Source: Candidatus Kaiserbacteria bacterium
GTDB lineage: Bacteria > Patescibacteriota > Minisyncoccia > Phycocordibacterales > UBA918
DNA length: 41,333 bases
Direction of reading: 5' to 3'
Assembly: GCA_020428685.1 (NCBI GenBank)
Contig: JAGQMJ010000006.1
Coordinates: 1-41,333 of the forward strand
Notes under the pieces: generated by a model
Seen by the model: only the letters and a program-made list of their open reading frames with translations
The model's database searches: none
Told to the model about the DNA's origin: nothing
Part shown: in pieces, positions 6,291 to 14,568 of the stretch
How the letters are laid out: each line of letters opens with the position of its first letter
Position numbering within the stretch: position 1 is the first letter of the stretch
Translations under genes and position numbers: made by a program

Positions 6291-7253
6291 TTATGGCTCA
6301 CCGAGAGCAGTGACATGTTCGTACACACAGTCCTGAAGGGCAGTCAAATTGTAACCACCCTCAAGAACTGAAACGATTCTGCCCCCACAAGTTTTGTTTG
6401 CGGAGTCCACCAACATTCTGGTCAATTCGTAATAATCCTTCGCAGTAACACAGAGATTGGTCAGAGGATCAGACGGGTGCATGTCGAAGCCGGCGGATAC
6501 GAGAATAAGGTCTGGCTTGAATTCAAGCATCCGCGGCAAAACATTTTCTTCATACAGCTTACGAATCGCTGAAAAATCAGACCCTGCGGGAATGGGTACT
6601 CGGACTGAGTTGTGAGGCGCTTCTCCCCTTACATACTTACACCCCTCCTGATATGAAGAAAAGAAAAGAAGATTGCCAGGTTCACATTTGGACAAAATCT
6701 CTTCAGTACCATTACCGTGATGACGATCGAAATCAACCACCACAACCTTCATGTCCTCCCTCAATGAGAGTGCGTGTAAAGCACCGATAGCAACATTGTT
6801 TAATAAGCAAAACCCCTCGCCACGTTCATAACCAGCATGATGTCCCGGTGGACGAACAGAACAAAAAGCCCTTGTTGTGTCGCCAGCAATAACGTCATTG
6901 ACGGCACGGCAGACAGTTCCCGCAGCATTAACAGCTGCGAAATACGAGCCTGGTGAAACTCGTGTATACCACTGAATGTGAGGGTTGAAAATATTAGCCA
7001 GTGTTGCCCTGACCAACCCCATGTTGCTTATGGAATGCAGACACTCCACATACTTTTTACTGTGAGCCCTAAGTATCGAGCCGTAAGTAGCAAAATATTC
7101 ATCACCACGGATTATATTGACCGAGACTCTACGAATAGTAAACACCTCAAACATCCAGTCCAAACAGTCAATACGCTCCACTCGCTCAGCGAACAAAGGA
7201 AAACCCTTATGATTAGGAGAATACTGAGAATCATACAAAGTGATATTAACCAT
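6291..7253 (-). CDS. Class II histone deacetylase / AcuC-like deacetylase
   Basis: 320 residues from the ATG at 7253, which has AAGGAGG 7 nt upstream; an earlier ATG at 7271 overlaps that ribosome site and is rejected. Motifs: RPPGHHA with the His138-His139 pair, DFDRHHGNGT with zinc ligands Asp176 and His178, SAGFDMHPSDP with Asp257, and EGGY near 299. Known: zinc-dependent removal of acetyl groups from lysine side chains or polyamines. Inferred: a cytoplasmic protein or polyamine deacetylase. All catalytic residues are present. It is monocistronic with an extended -10 box 42 nt upstream of the ATG. Confidence 0.9.
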   Translation of the reverse strand: MVNITLYDSQYSPNHKGFPLFAERVERIDCLDWMFEVFTIRRVSVNIIRGDEYFATYGSILRAHSKKYVECLHSISNMGLVRATLANIFNPHIQWYTRVSPGSYFAAVNAAGTVCRAVNDVIAGDTTRAFCSVRPPGHHAGYERGEGFCLLNNVAIGALHALSLREDMKVVVVDFDRHHGNGTEEILSKCEPGNLLFFSSYQEGCKYVRGEAPHNSVRVPIPAGSDFSAIRKLYEENVLPRMLEFKPDLILVSAGFDMHPSDPLTNLCVTAKDYYELTRMLVDSANKTCGGRIVSVLEGGYNLTALQDCVYEHVTALGEP

Positions 7254-7294
7254 GTCGCAACCTCCTTGCATTTATGAAGATCAAACCCACCTCC

Positions 7295-7303
7295 TTATAC
7301 CAC
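7295..7303 (-). promoter_or_regulatory. Extended -10 promoter of the deacetylase gene
   Basis: TGGTATAAG on the minus strand; it would give a leader of about 35 nt containing the AAGGAGG box. Confidence 0.5.
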
Positions 7304-7473
7304 ACGAATTAATGAGATAAAAGTACCATGATGAGTTTTATACAACATCCAGCAAACACCTACAATTTGTTGGGTACATAAACAAAATGGTTTCAGCCTC
7401 CTGCTTTACAACAAACAGCCCGCTACCGCAAAACCTTCGAGCCGTACAGTATTTACTTGTTTCTTAAAAGTTG

Positions 7474-7505
7474 AAGGCGCGTGCTGTCGCACGCGCCTTT
7501 TATTT
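7474..7505. terminator. Bidirectional terminator-like hairpin
   Basis: Perfect 11-bp stem AAGGCGCGTGC-TGTC-GCACGCGCCTT with TTTATTTT on the plus side. It lies just past the stop of the minus-strand gene at 7520. Confidence 0.7.
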
Positions 7506-7519
7506 TCTAAGCCTCCCCA

Positions 7520-7837
7520 TCATGTTTTAAAACCCGCCTCCCTTAGCGCTGACCGAAGCTCCAACAGCTTTTCACCAAGCTTGCTAAGAGACGCAGACAT
7601 TTCATACTGCAGCATCTGAGCGCAAAATTTTGGATCAGATGAATAACGAAGCTTTAGAACATCCACTTGTGACTGCAGAAGTTTTAACCTCTCGGAAAAC
7701 TCAGGCGGGGCCTTTGCTAGCACAGCCTGAATTGAAACCTCCCTCATTCTTTCAAATTCCTCAGGATTCTACTTTGCTAACTTTACCCACTCATCGAAAG
7801 TCATGTTTCCGATATAAGGATTTAAATTTTTAGACAT
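7520..7837 (-). pseudogene. DUF3135-like gene interrupted by an in-frame TAG
   Basis: The ATG at 7837 has a GGAG box 7 nt upstream and opens MSKNLNPYIGNMTFDEWVKL, then LAK, then TAG at 7771-7769, then NPEEFERMREVSIQ and 69 further residues to a stop at 7520. The pattern (FDEW..LAK.NPEEFE, then APPEFSERLKLLQSQ and a helical tail) resembles the DUF3135 family of small helical proteins of unknown role. The amber codon falls inside the family pattern, so the frame was once continuous. Either the gene is inactivated, or translation restarts at the ATG at 7747 to give 75 residues, or the base is a sequence error. Other genes here use TAG as a normal stop. Confidence 0.6.
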
Positions 7838-7904
7838 GGATTTTCTCCAAAGAATGTACCTATCAAAACAATACCCTCGGACAAGTCAGGAATCAAATCA
7901 TCAC

Positions 7905-7933
7905 TTTACAAAAATTCAAGACTATCATATAAC
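7905..7933 (+). promoter_or_regulatory. Promoter with -35 and -10 boxes
   Basis: TTTACA, a 17-nt spacer, TATAAC, 36 nt before the ATG at 7970. Confidence 0.6.
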
Positions 7934-7969
7934 ACACTAGTACCTGCACATTAAAAATGGAGACGGGAA

Positions 7970-8341
7970 ATGAAAACAATTCCTTCTGAAGTAAGCAAAA
8001 TGATGCTAGCCAAAGCAGAGGTAATTGCTGCTAGAGAGGAGTTTCTTAATACCGAGACCTGTTCTCAGGCAGGCGTAGAAGCTTTGCAAGAATGGGACCA
8101 AGCAGCCTTCGTCTTGGCCACAGTCGCAAATGATGAGACAGAGCTCAGGAACGCTTTGGACTTGTCGCCAATTGACAGCGCAGCCGCCAAGCTAGCAGTC
8201 GAGAAATGGAGAGATCTTTCGCTCAAAAAACTGTCGGCTGCAGCCACAGAAAAAGAAATCGATGACATTTTGTTCGACGCTCCTTATCTTGAGCCCGTTT
8301 TTTTAATGGCAATTGCCAAGTACACTGAGGTGAAGGAGTAG
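7970..8341 (+). CDS. Unknown small helical protein
   Basis: 123 residues, alanine- and glutamate-rich, with no membrane segment or signal. Two halves resemble each other loosely (AAREEF...CSQAGVEALQEWDQAAFVLATVANDETELRNAL and AAAKLAVEKWRDLSLKKLSAAATEKEIDDIL), which suggests an internal helical repeat. A GGAG box lies 8 nt before the ATG. It has its own promoter and terminator, so it is a single-gene unit. No family recognised. Confidence 0.65.
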   Translation: MKTIPSEVSKMMLAKAEVIAAREEFLNTETCSQAGVEALQEWDQAAFVLATVANDETELRNALDLSPIDSAAAKLAVEKWRDLSLKKLSAAATEKEIDDILFDAPYLEPVFLMAIAKYTEVKE

Positions 8342-8351
8342 GAATGTTAGA

Positions 8352-8385
8352 GGGCCGGTCTCGCTTGAGAGACCGGCCCAATTTT
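8352..8385 (+). terminator. Terminator of the 123-residue protein gene
   Basis: Perfect 11-bp stem GGGCCGGTCTC with GAGACCGGCCC, then AATTTT. It lies between two convergent genes. Confidence 0.75.
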
Positions 8386-8392
8386 GTACATG

Positions 8393-9166
8393 CTAAAGCT
8401 TCATCTTCAAGACTAGAGCGCGGAAGATCTTCATTGCTTCCAGGAATTCTGCAGGATTATCCTTACATTCTTCCAGATGAGAAGAAAGGCATTTACCATC
8501 CCAAATCACGTGCCAGCGCGTGTAATCAATCGGACTAGCCAGCACGAGTTTACCATCTGGCTTCAGACCAAACTGCAACCTCAAACTACACAGCCGACCA
8601 TTATTTTTGGACCAGACATGACTCAGATATTTGAACACAATGGTTGCAGCAGACTTGATACTGTCGCGAAAAAATGATTCAAACCAGTCACCGCAATCTT
8701 CTGCCTGCAATTCACCACACAGATACAACTCATCATTGCCACGTGCATACAAGTAGCAATTGTTTCCCTCCTTAATAACCAAGCATTTTTCTGAAGATGT
8801 CCCTGCAACATTTTCTTTCAAGAAGAAAAAATCTACCGCAGGAATATGCATATCATCACCCTCTTTTGCCTCAGGATGCCAGATCTGGTACGAGGGCTTT
8901 ACAACGCCCGTCACAACCACTTCAAGCGGAATTGGTTTGCATTTATAAGCAAAAAAAGAATCTGATCCAGATGGACCAATGTAGTTAGTGTTCACTCCAA
9001 CCAACTCGTAGACATGTCTCGCGATATCACAGGAAATTTGCGCCAACCCAGGAACGTACTTGGGTTGATTTTCACCGATAGCGCAGGCAAAGTTGGAAGC
9101 TTTTACGACACAAGCATTAGAAAAACCGAGCGCACCCTGATAAGTCCAAATACCTTTAGCATTCAT
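8393..9166 (-). CDS. Divergent PurC-like (SAICAR synthetase-like) protein
   Basis: 257 residues. The order of elements follows SAICAR synthetase: PGLAQISCDIARHVYELVGV at 40-59 (family: GKGELNN..S...F), IPLEVVVTGVVKPSY at about 78-92, and LRLQFGLKPDGKLVLASPID near 200-219 (family: K.EFG...G...L.DE...D). Known: PurC joins aspartate to CAIR in purine synthesis. Inferred: a paralogue with altered function, because the glycine-rich N-terminal ATP loop is not recognisable, the conserved acidic DE is changed (ASPIDY), and no other purine gene is nearby. The start ATG has AGGGGAG upstream. It may be an acquired gene of the accessory region. Confidence 0.6.
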   Translation of the reverse strand: MNAKGIWTYQGALGFSNACVVKASNFACAIGENQPKYVPGLAQISCDIARHVYELVGVNTNYIGPSGSDSFFAYKCKPIPLEVVVTGVVKPSYQIWHPEAKEGDDMHIPAVDFFFLKENVAGTSSEKCLVIKEGNNCYLYARGNDELYLCGELQAEDCGDWFESFFRDSIKSAATIVFKYLSHVWSKNNGRLCSLRLQFGLKPDGKLVLASPIDYTRWHVIWDGKCLSSHLEECKDNPAEFLEAMKIFRALVLKMKL

Positions 9167-9233
9167 GACACTCCCCTTCTTTTATAAAAACTAACCCATT
9201 ACATTTGTATCACAAATGAACTCAATGACAATA

Positions 9234-10148
9234 TTAGTTTAAAGAGTAGGTTTTACAATCAAATTTTTCAGCAACTGACGGGTCAGAAAAAGCTGACTGG
9301 TTGTTTATGTATAAAGAAGCAAAAGTTTTCCCAGGCTCTGATTTAAAAACTTTCTGCCAAGCGCTCAAACTAAGCTGTTCTTCACTATTTGCATTCATCA
9401 TTTTTTCTACGCTACATAAAATAGCTGATTCTGGGTCAGAATAGGTCCCAACCCCACACTGTCCATCAAGCAAATCTCCCACCAAAATATTCCCAACCAA
9501 ACTAGACTCAGACAAAATCTCCACCTTAGACAATCTACACTTCTTCGCTACAGATTCACCCAGACAAATCACCGCTGGATTGTACTCAGCCGAAAAAGCA
9601 AAGAGAGCCAAACCAATACCAGAAGGCAGCTCTATCTCACCACAATTATAGGCATTTGAAACTTTTTGCCCTAGCTTTTCAAAAGAAGGATTGGAAACGG
9701 ACTCAAGCTGAACCTCATCTGCACTATAATCGGGCATGTATGGGGCAATAGGTTGTGGCTCATTATGATTTATCGAGACACCACGTTCTGATGAACCATA
9801 AAAATCAATCTCTGATTCTGGAGCGTGTTCACCTGAGTCTGTATCAGCTGATAAGTCATCAACACTCACATCACCCTCATCAGGAACAACAACCTCATGT
9901 ATTTCCTGTTGCCACGCAGAATTATCAGAAATAGAATTTTGTACAGATTCTGCACCCACCCCTACACTATCTAAGGAGTCATCTGACTTAGCTAAAAAAG
10001 TAGTATCTACCTGACGGACATCGACACTATTTGCTGTATCATTTTTAAAAAACAAAGCATAAACAGCGAGCGCAACCACTCCAAAACACAACAAGATAGC
10101 TAGAGTAAATATGACAGCAAACTTTTTTGTTTCAGAGGAATTATTCAT
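9234..10148 (-). CDS. Unknown N-terminally anchored outer protein
   Basis: 304 residues. One hydrophobic helix lies at about 9-33 (FAVIFTLAILLCFGVVAL and on). It is followed by a long acidic, Ser/Asp-rich linker (about 36-150) and a compact C-terminal part with six cysteines (about 165-304), probably outside the membrane. No family recognised. The gene begins two bases after the peroxiredoxin stop, so the two are cotranscribed. It could be a surface protein whose disulfides are linked to the redox role of its neighbour; this is inference. Confidence 0.7.
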   Translation of the reverse strand: MNNSSETKKFAVIFTLAILLCFGVVALAVYALFFKNDTANSVDVRQVDTTFLAKSDDSLDSVGVGAESVQNSISDNSAWQQEIHEVVVPDEGDVSVDDLSADTDSGEHAPESEIDFYGSSERGVSINHNEPQPIAPYMPDYSADEVQLESVSNPSFEKLGQKVSNAYNCGEIELPSGIGLALFAFSAEYNPAVICLGESVAKKCRLSKVEILSESSLVGNILVGDLLDGQCGVGTYSDPESAILCSVEKMMNANSEEQLSLSAWQKVFKSEPGKTFASLYINNQSAFSDPSVAEKFDCKTYSLN

Positions 10149-10150
10149 TC

Positions 10151-10618
10151 TTAGTTAATTAGGCTCTTCAAATCCTTAAGGATATCTAGAGCGTGCGTGG
10201 CTGGACTGACTTTTGGATACACTTTTTCAACCTTTCCCTTGGGATTAATAAGATATGAGATGCGATTGATACCCATGTATTTTTTTCCAAACATAGACTT
10301 CTCTTTCCAAGCTCCATAAGCCTCAATCACTTTTCCTTCTTCGTCTGACAAAAGACTAAAAGGCAAACTATATTTATCAGCAAACTTTTTATGAGACGCC
10401 ACCGAATCTTTACTGACACCAAAGACAGTCACACCCATTTTTGAAAAATCATTGTAGACCTCAGCTATAGTACAAGCCTCTTTTGTACAGCCTGGAGTAT
10501 CGTCTTTGGGATAAAAATAAATCAAAACCCATTTCCCTTTTTGAGCAGACAAAGATTGCTTTTGTCCACCTTGATCTAGTAAAGTAAATTTTGGTGCAAT
10601 ATCTTTTTCAACTAACAT
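10151..10618 (-). CDS. bcp: Peroxiredoxin, Bcp/PrxQ family
   Basis: 155 residues from the ATG at 10618; an ATG three codons upstream falls inside a palindrome and is less likely, because family members start ML-x-x-GD-x-AP. The peroxidatic Cys44 in TPGCTKEAC has its resolving Cys49 five residues later, the PrxQ alpha2 arrangement. FPKD/YPKDD precedes it. Known: reduces hydrogen peroxide and organic peroxides with thioredoxin. The length is normal. It is the first gene of a two-gene unit with the anchored cysteine protein. A palindrome overlapping its -10 box suggests control by a repressor. Confidence 0.95.
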   Translation of the reverse strand: MLVEKDIAPKFTLLDQGGQKQSLSAQKGKWVLIYFYPKDDTPGCTKEACTIAEVYNDFSKMGVTVFGVSKDSVASHKKFADKYSLPFSLLSDEEGKVIEAYGAWKEKSMFGKKYMGINRISYLINPKGKVEKVYPKVSPATHALDILKDLKSLIN

Positions 10619-10646
10619 AATAAGCACATGATACCATGTGCTTATT
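10619..10646 (-). promoter_or_regulatory. Operator-like palindrome over the bcp promoter
   Basis: Perfect 12-bp arms AATAAGCACATG and CATGTGCTTATT around a 4-nt centre. On the minus strand TGGTATCAT (10636-10628), an extended -10 box, spans the centre and lies 9 nt before the ATG at 10618. It may be a repressor site, an RNA hairpin at the start codon, or an attenuator for the upstream gene. Confidence 0.55.
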
Positions 10647-10668
10647 ATCTTCCTCTATATAAAATTGT

Positions 10669-11211
10669 TTAATTGTCAGACTCGTCTGTTCGGAAAGTAT
10701 AGATATCACCATACTGCACCAAACCGTCTTTTCCTTGAGAAACAATTCTGAAGTAGTACTTTTCATCTTCCTCAAGATTTTTGACATTTATTCTAACGGC
10801 ACGTTCGTAAGCTGTACGGATCCCGACTTTTGAGGTTCTTAAGTCAAGAAAATCATTATCCTGACCATACTCAAACCATACGGTAGCGGTTGTATTACCA
10901 TAGATCAGTGCTTCGCCACGCAAGGTAGCAGTAGTAGCTTCAATATCTGAGGCTTTGTGAGTTTTGATAGATACAAAACTCAAAACAGAACTAGCAGGAT
11001 TTGAGCTCAATCCACTTCTCTCAGCCATTTGTTGCATCACTATCAATTGAGCAATCCGGCCTTGCAGATACGCGATTAGTTCCTGCTTTGTTTGTGGCTG
11101 GTAAGCATTATTAGTCGCTGCCTGTGAAATAGACGGAGCAATCAAAACGGCAACTAAAAAAAGTGCTACTAATGAATTCGTAATTTGTTTTTTATTTGCG
11201 ATATTTAACAT
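10669..11211 (-). CDS. Secreted protein with a fibronectin type III-like domain
   Basis: 180 residues from the ATG at 11211. The signal peptide has a hydrophobic core at 13-25 and probable cleavage after SQA (about 31). A short helical region follows (TKQELIAYLQGRIAQLIVMQ), then a beta-rich C-terminal domain with TATVWFEYG and NLEEDEKYYFRIV, the pattern of Fn3-like folds common in Parcubacteria surface proteins. It is probably exported and involved in surface binding. An earlier in-frame ATG at 11229 overlaps the promoter and is rejected. Confidence 0.75.
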   Translation of the reverse strand: MLNIANKKQITNSLVALFLVAVLIAPSISQAATNNAYQPQTKQELIAYLQGRIAQLIVMQQMAERSGLSSNPASSVLSFVSIKTHKASDIEATTATLRGEALIYGNTTATVWFEYGQDNDFLDLRTSKVGIRTAYERAVRINVKNLEEDEKYYFRIVSQGKDGLVQYGDIYTFRTDESDN

Positions 11212-11217
11212 GTGGAT

Positions 11218-11226
11218 ATTATACCA
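11218..11226 (-). promoter_or_regulatory. Extended -10 promoter, leaderless start
   Basis: TGGTATAAT on the minus strand with ATCCAC before the ATG at 11211, a perfect match to TGnTATAAT; the predicted +1 is the start codon itself. Confidence 0.75.
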
Positions 11227-11238
11227 CACATTATAGAT

Positions 11239-12531
11239 TTACGCAATAGATTGCCACATTTTATCTTGCCGGACCAAAAGTTCCGAAGCCATATCTGGCT
11301 CTGCCATCACTTCCTCTATAATTCGCTCTGCCCTAATGCCTTGAGAAGCTTTTACCAGCACAAAGTCTCCGGGCTGCAAAATTGCCTGCAGTTCCCTACC
11401 TGCCCTATCGACATCATCGTACTGAAATATATTTTTCTCAGACATCCCAGCCGACATTGCTCCCTCAGCTATTTGTCTAGACCTAATCCCGACTGTAAAA
11501 AGCACATCGGCTTTGCTTGGTACCAGAGTACCGATTCTTTCGTGTTCTGGAGAAGAAAATTTGCCCAACTCCAACATATCACCAAGGACAGCGATCTTGC
11601 GCTTGGCATGAGTCAGTTCACCCAAGGACTGCAGAGCTTGCTCACAAGCTGTTGGTGAAGAATTGTATGTGTCATCTATCAGCACACTGGCTTTAATTCC
11701 CTTAATGATTCGCATTCGGCCGTTTGGTGTTCTTAGTGACTGCACACCCTTTATTGCATCCTCAGATGACACACCAAGCTCGTTGGCCACTGCGATAGCA
11801 GCACTGCATGAGTAAACATGTTGGGTACCAACCGTACCAGAGATGAAGATCTTTTCACTACCATTTGCGTGCTTTAGAGTAAATTCAACGCCGACTGGCA
11901 TATCGTCATTGTAGACAGTCTTATCTGCATGCGCAGTAAAATCAGACTTCAAGTAACGACTAAATCCAACCTGACGCTGCAGAACTTCGGGCAGTTGCTC
12001 TTGGATTATCGTGTCATCATTGTTAAATACCAGCACACCATCAGGCTTCATAGCTGAGACCAGCTTCATCTTTTCTTCTACCACTGCTTCAGGCGACTTA
12101 AAGAATTCGACATGGACTGGCACCGACGGAAGACGAGTCAAGACAACGATGTCTGGCTTAATCCATTTGGTCAGTCTTTCCATATCACCCGGCCTATCAA
12201 TCCCTGTCTCTAAAACCAACACATCAGGATACTGCTTACTGAAAAAAGCCACAAAAAATCCGTCGATGATATTTTTAAGCCAGGAAAAAGGATTGTTCCA
12301 AGCATTCGGTAGGCCGAGCACTGTCAGTACCACACCTATATCTGAGTTGAAGCTTTTCTCGCTTTTACGAGCCGAGACCGATCCTTTAATGGCGGCAAAA
12401 ACAGCGTCTTTGGTTGAAGTTTTACCAACACTTCCGGTAATCGCAATGATTTTAGGATTATGACGTCTCAGCAAAAAGGATGCTTCTATGGTCAGGATTT
12501 TAATAACGATTGATTTAAAAGTTTCTTTCAT
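11239..12531 (-). CDS. murF: UDP-N-acetylmuramoyl-tripeptide:D-Ala-D-Ala ligase (MurF-like), short form
   Basis: 430 residues. The ATP loop ITGSVGKTST is already at 31-40. The Mur-ligase middle domain follows (LETGIDRPGDMERL, FNNDD), then the C-terminal domain (RTPNGRMRII, DDTYNSSPTACEQAL, LGDMLELG). Known: adds D-Ala-D-Ala to the muramyl tripeptide in the cytoplasm. Odd: the usual N-terminal UDP-binding domain of about 80 residues is missing and replaced by a short helix. The DTYNSSP motif favours MurF over MurE or MurC. It lies 3 bp after ftsI in the mraZ cluster. Confidence 0.85.
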   Translation of the reverse strand: MKETFKSIVIKILTIEASFLLRRHNPKIIAITGSVGKTSTKDAVFAAIKGSVSARKSEKSFNSDIGVVLTVLGLPNAWNNPFSWLKNIIDGFFVAFFSKQYPDVLVLETGIDRPGDMERLTKWIKPDIVVLTRLPSVPVHVEFFKSPEAVVEEKMKLVSAMKPDGVLVFNNDDTIIQEQLPEVLQRQVGFSRYLKSDFTAHADKTVYNDDMPVGVEFTLKHANGSEKIFISGTVGTQHVYSCSAAIAVANELGVSSEDAIKGVQSLRTPNGRMRIIKGIKASVLIDDTYNSSPTACEQALQSLGELTHAKRKIAVLGDMLELGKFSSPEHERIGTLVPSKADVLFTVGIRSRQIAEGAMSAGMSEKNIFQYDDVDRAGRELQAILQPGDFVLVKASQGIRAERIIEEVMAEPDMASELLVRQDKMWQSIA

Positions 12532-12534
12532 AAG

Positions 12535-14256
12535 CTATCGATCAGGTGGGATAGAGTAATAATTAATCAAAAATCTGGTTATATCCATGAAAGGGTCGGT
12601 CAAAGTCTCAGACGCATATCCCACACCCTGTGGCTCTACAGTATACATGAAAACTATAAACTCTGGCTCAAAGGCTGGAAAATATCCAAAGAATGAATGG
12701 AGATACTTATCCTCGTAATAGCCGCCGTTTTCCGGATCTGAGATTTGAGCGGTACCGGTTTTGGCGCCAATCGTATGGTTTGGTAGTGCCACAGACCCAC
12801 CTCGGAGAGCATCATCTACTACCCTGGCCAACATACGTGATATTTCTTCACTGGTAGACTCCTTCAAAACTTGAGCTCCTTCGGGATACAATATCTCCTT
12901 CACAGTTCCATCGTCATACTGAATCTCTTTTACCAAATGCGGTGTGACGAGTTTGCCGCCATTACCTAAAGTCGCCAAAGCTCTAATAGTCTCAACCGGC
13001 GTCATAGCAATACCTTGACCAAAAGACGCCGTAGCGTATTGCACGTCCCCTGCAGCATGTAGATTGTTTACTAGACCGTATGCTTCATTTGGTAAATCTA
13101 TGCCTGTCTCACTTCCTAGTTTAAAATTCAAAAAATAATCTCTAAACTTGTCCTTTCCCATCTTCTGCACTACAAAGGAAACCCCGGTATTGAGAGATTG
13201 ATTGAGAATTTCTTGCATCGGCACCGTACCACGACCACGACCATCGTAGTTTTTGATAGTAAAACCATTTAACTCAATCGAACCAGCATCGTAGTATGTG
13301 GTCTGAGGAGTAATCGCTCCTGAGTCGAGACCGGCCGCCATCGTAAGAGCTTTAATTGTAGAGCCAAACTCATAAACATTCTCTACCAAAGGATTCTGGA
13401 ACTGGTCAATAGTTGCACCACTTCTATCATTTAAATCAAAACCGGGCACAGCGTTCATAGCAATTATTTCTCCATTGTTTGGATTCATTACAATTGCGCC
13501 TGTCAGCTTGCTATTAAACTTATCGTTTGCTTCCTGGAGAATCGAGTCAAGCATTCTAGAAACTGAAGGCTCCAGTGTGGTGACAATATTTCCGGTTCTA
13601 GATTCCTCCTTTTTGTATACCAACTCTCCTAAATTACTAAAAAGCTCAGCAAAGAAATTAACAGACATTACTTGTCTTTTTTGGAACAAAACGTCGTCAT
13701 AGTACCGCTCAAGTCCGTATTTTCCTCTTAATTCTGTACCATCATCAGCATAACCAACAAAACCCACAGAACGAGCTGCAAGTGAACCTCCCGGATAATA
13801 TCGCCACTGATTTTTGTACAACAAAGCTCCATCAATATCCAATTCTTGAATTTCTTTTGACTGATCAGCGTTGATTCTAGAGGCTAACTCGATGTAAGTA
13901 CGACCTTCTGCAGAAACCCTGTCGACGCATTTATCAACTGAAACATCAATATAGTCTTTCAGTGAATCACAAAATTCTTCGGGACTAACCGTAAAATGGG
14001 TTGGATTGGCAGCCAGAACGTAGCCAGACTGAATAGCGGCCGCTGAAAGTCTAGTACCATCTCTCGTAGTAAACAGAATCGAGCCACGAGAATACAAATC
14101 CGTCTTGGTGTGAACATACTGGCTCTCAGCCTTGGCAGCATAATAGTCAGATTTGTGTACCTGAATCTGGTACAGTCGACCAATTAGCAAAACAGCCATT
14201 AGCGCAATAATGACTGAGAGCAACCTGACTCTAATTGTAAGGTTTTGTCGATTCAT
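12535..14256 (-). CDS. ftsI: Division transpeptidase (class B PBP, FtsI/PBP3-like)
   Basis: 573 residues. One N-terminal anchor helix at about 9-27, a pedimer domain (YSRGSILFTTRDGTRL), then the transpeptidase domain with catalytic SxxK Ser299-Lys302 (GSTIK), SxN Ser354-Asn356 (SLN) and KTG at 499-501 (KTGTA). Known: crosslinks septal peptidoglycan on the outer face of the membrane. The position between ftsL and murF in an mraZ cluster supports ftsI over other class B PBPs. All catalytic motifs are intact and the length is usual. Confidence 0.95.
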   Translation of the reverse strand: MNRQNLTIRVRLLSVIIALMAVLLIGRLYQIQVHKSDYYAAKAESQYVHTKTDLYSRGSILFTTRDGTRLSAAAIQSGYVLAANPTHFTVSPEEFCDSLKDYIDVSVDKCVDRVSAEGRTYIELASRINADQSKEIQELDIDGALLYKNQWRYYPGGSLAARSVGFVGYADDGTELRGKYGLERYYDDVLFQKRQVMSVNFFAELFSNLGELVYKKEESRTGNIVTTLEPSVSRMLDSILQEANDKFNSKLTGAIVMNPNNGEIIAMNAVPGFDLNDRSGATIDQFQNPLVENVYEFGSTIKALTMAAGLDSGAITPQTTYYDAGSIELNGFTIKNYDGRGRGTVPMQEILNQSLNTGVSFVVQKMGKDKFRDYFLNFKLGSETGIDLPNEAYGLVNNLHAAGDVQYATASFGQGIAMTPVETIRALATLGNGGKLVTPHLVKEIQYDDGTVKEILYPEGAQVLKESTSEEISRMLARVVDDALRGGSVALPNHTIGAKTGTAQISDPENGGYYEDKYLHSFFGYFPAFEPEFIVFMYTVEPQGVGYASETLTDPFMDITRFLINYYSIPPDR

Positions 14257-14261
14257 AAGTT

Positions 14262-14567
14262 CTACTGACCTCCCAGTACGAAGCTTGCAGCTTCACGTGA
14301 GACAAAAATCTTTGGAGTATTTGTATCATATCCTTCCAAAGTGGCAATTCTAGTAGCTATTTTGTGTTGAGATTCAATATACTTTGCTTCTAACTGAGCG
14401 ATTTCAGTGTTTAGCTGATGCTTTTGTTGGACAAAATCTGAACGCATCACCACCTGAACCACTGACATATTCAAAAAGTATAAATACATCACAATCATTG
14501 AGAACAACAAACCAACACAAGCCAGTGTAACTTTTGAATTTTTAATTGTGTCGCGACTTGATTTCAT
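14262..14567 (-). CDS. ftsL: FtsL-like division protein
   Basis: 101 residues with one membrane helix at about 14-34 and a following coiled coil (FVQQKHQLNTEIAQLEAKYI) of about 55 residues. Sequence in this family is poorly conserved; the call rests on topology, size and location between rsmH and ftsI. Known: FtsL forms a membrane complex with FtsB/FtsQ and activates FtsWI. The gene begins 1 bp after rsmH. Confidence 0.75.
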   Translation of the reverse strand: MKSSRDTIKNSKVTLACVGLLFSMIVMYLYFLNMSVVQVVMRSDFVQQKHQLNTEIAQLEAKYIESQHKIATRIATLEGYDTNTPKIFVSREAASFVLGGQ

Positions 14568-14568
14568 G

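Noticed and set aside
7769-7771. TAG in the DUF3135-like gene as a pyrrolysine codon
   Set aside because: No pylS/pylT in view, and TAG is used as an ordinary stop by ftsI, lysS and others.
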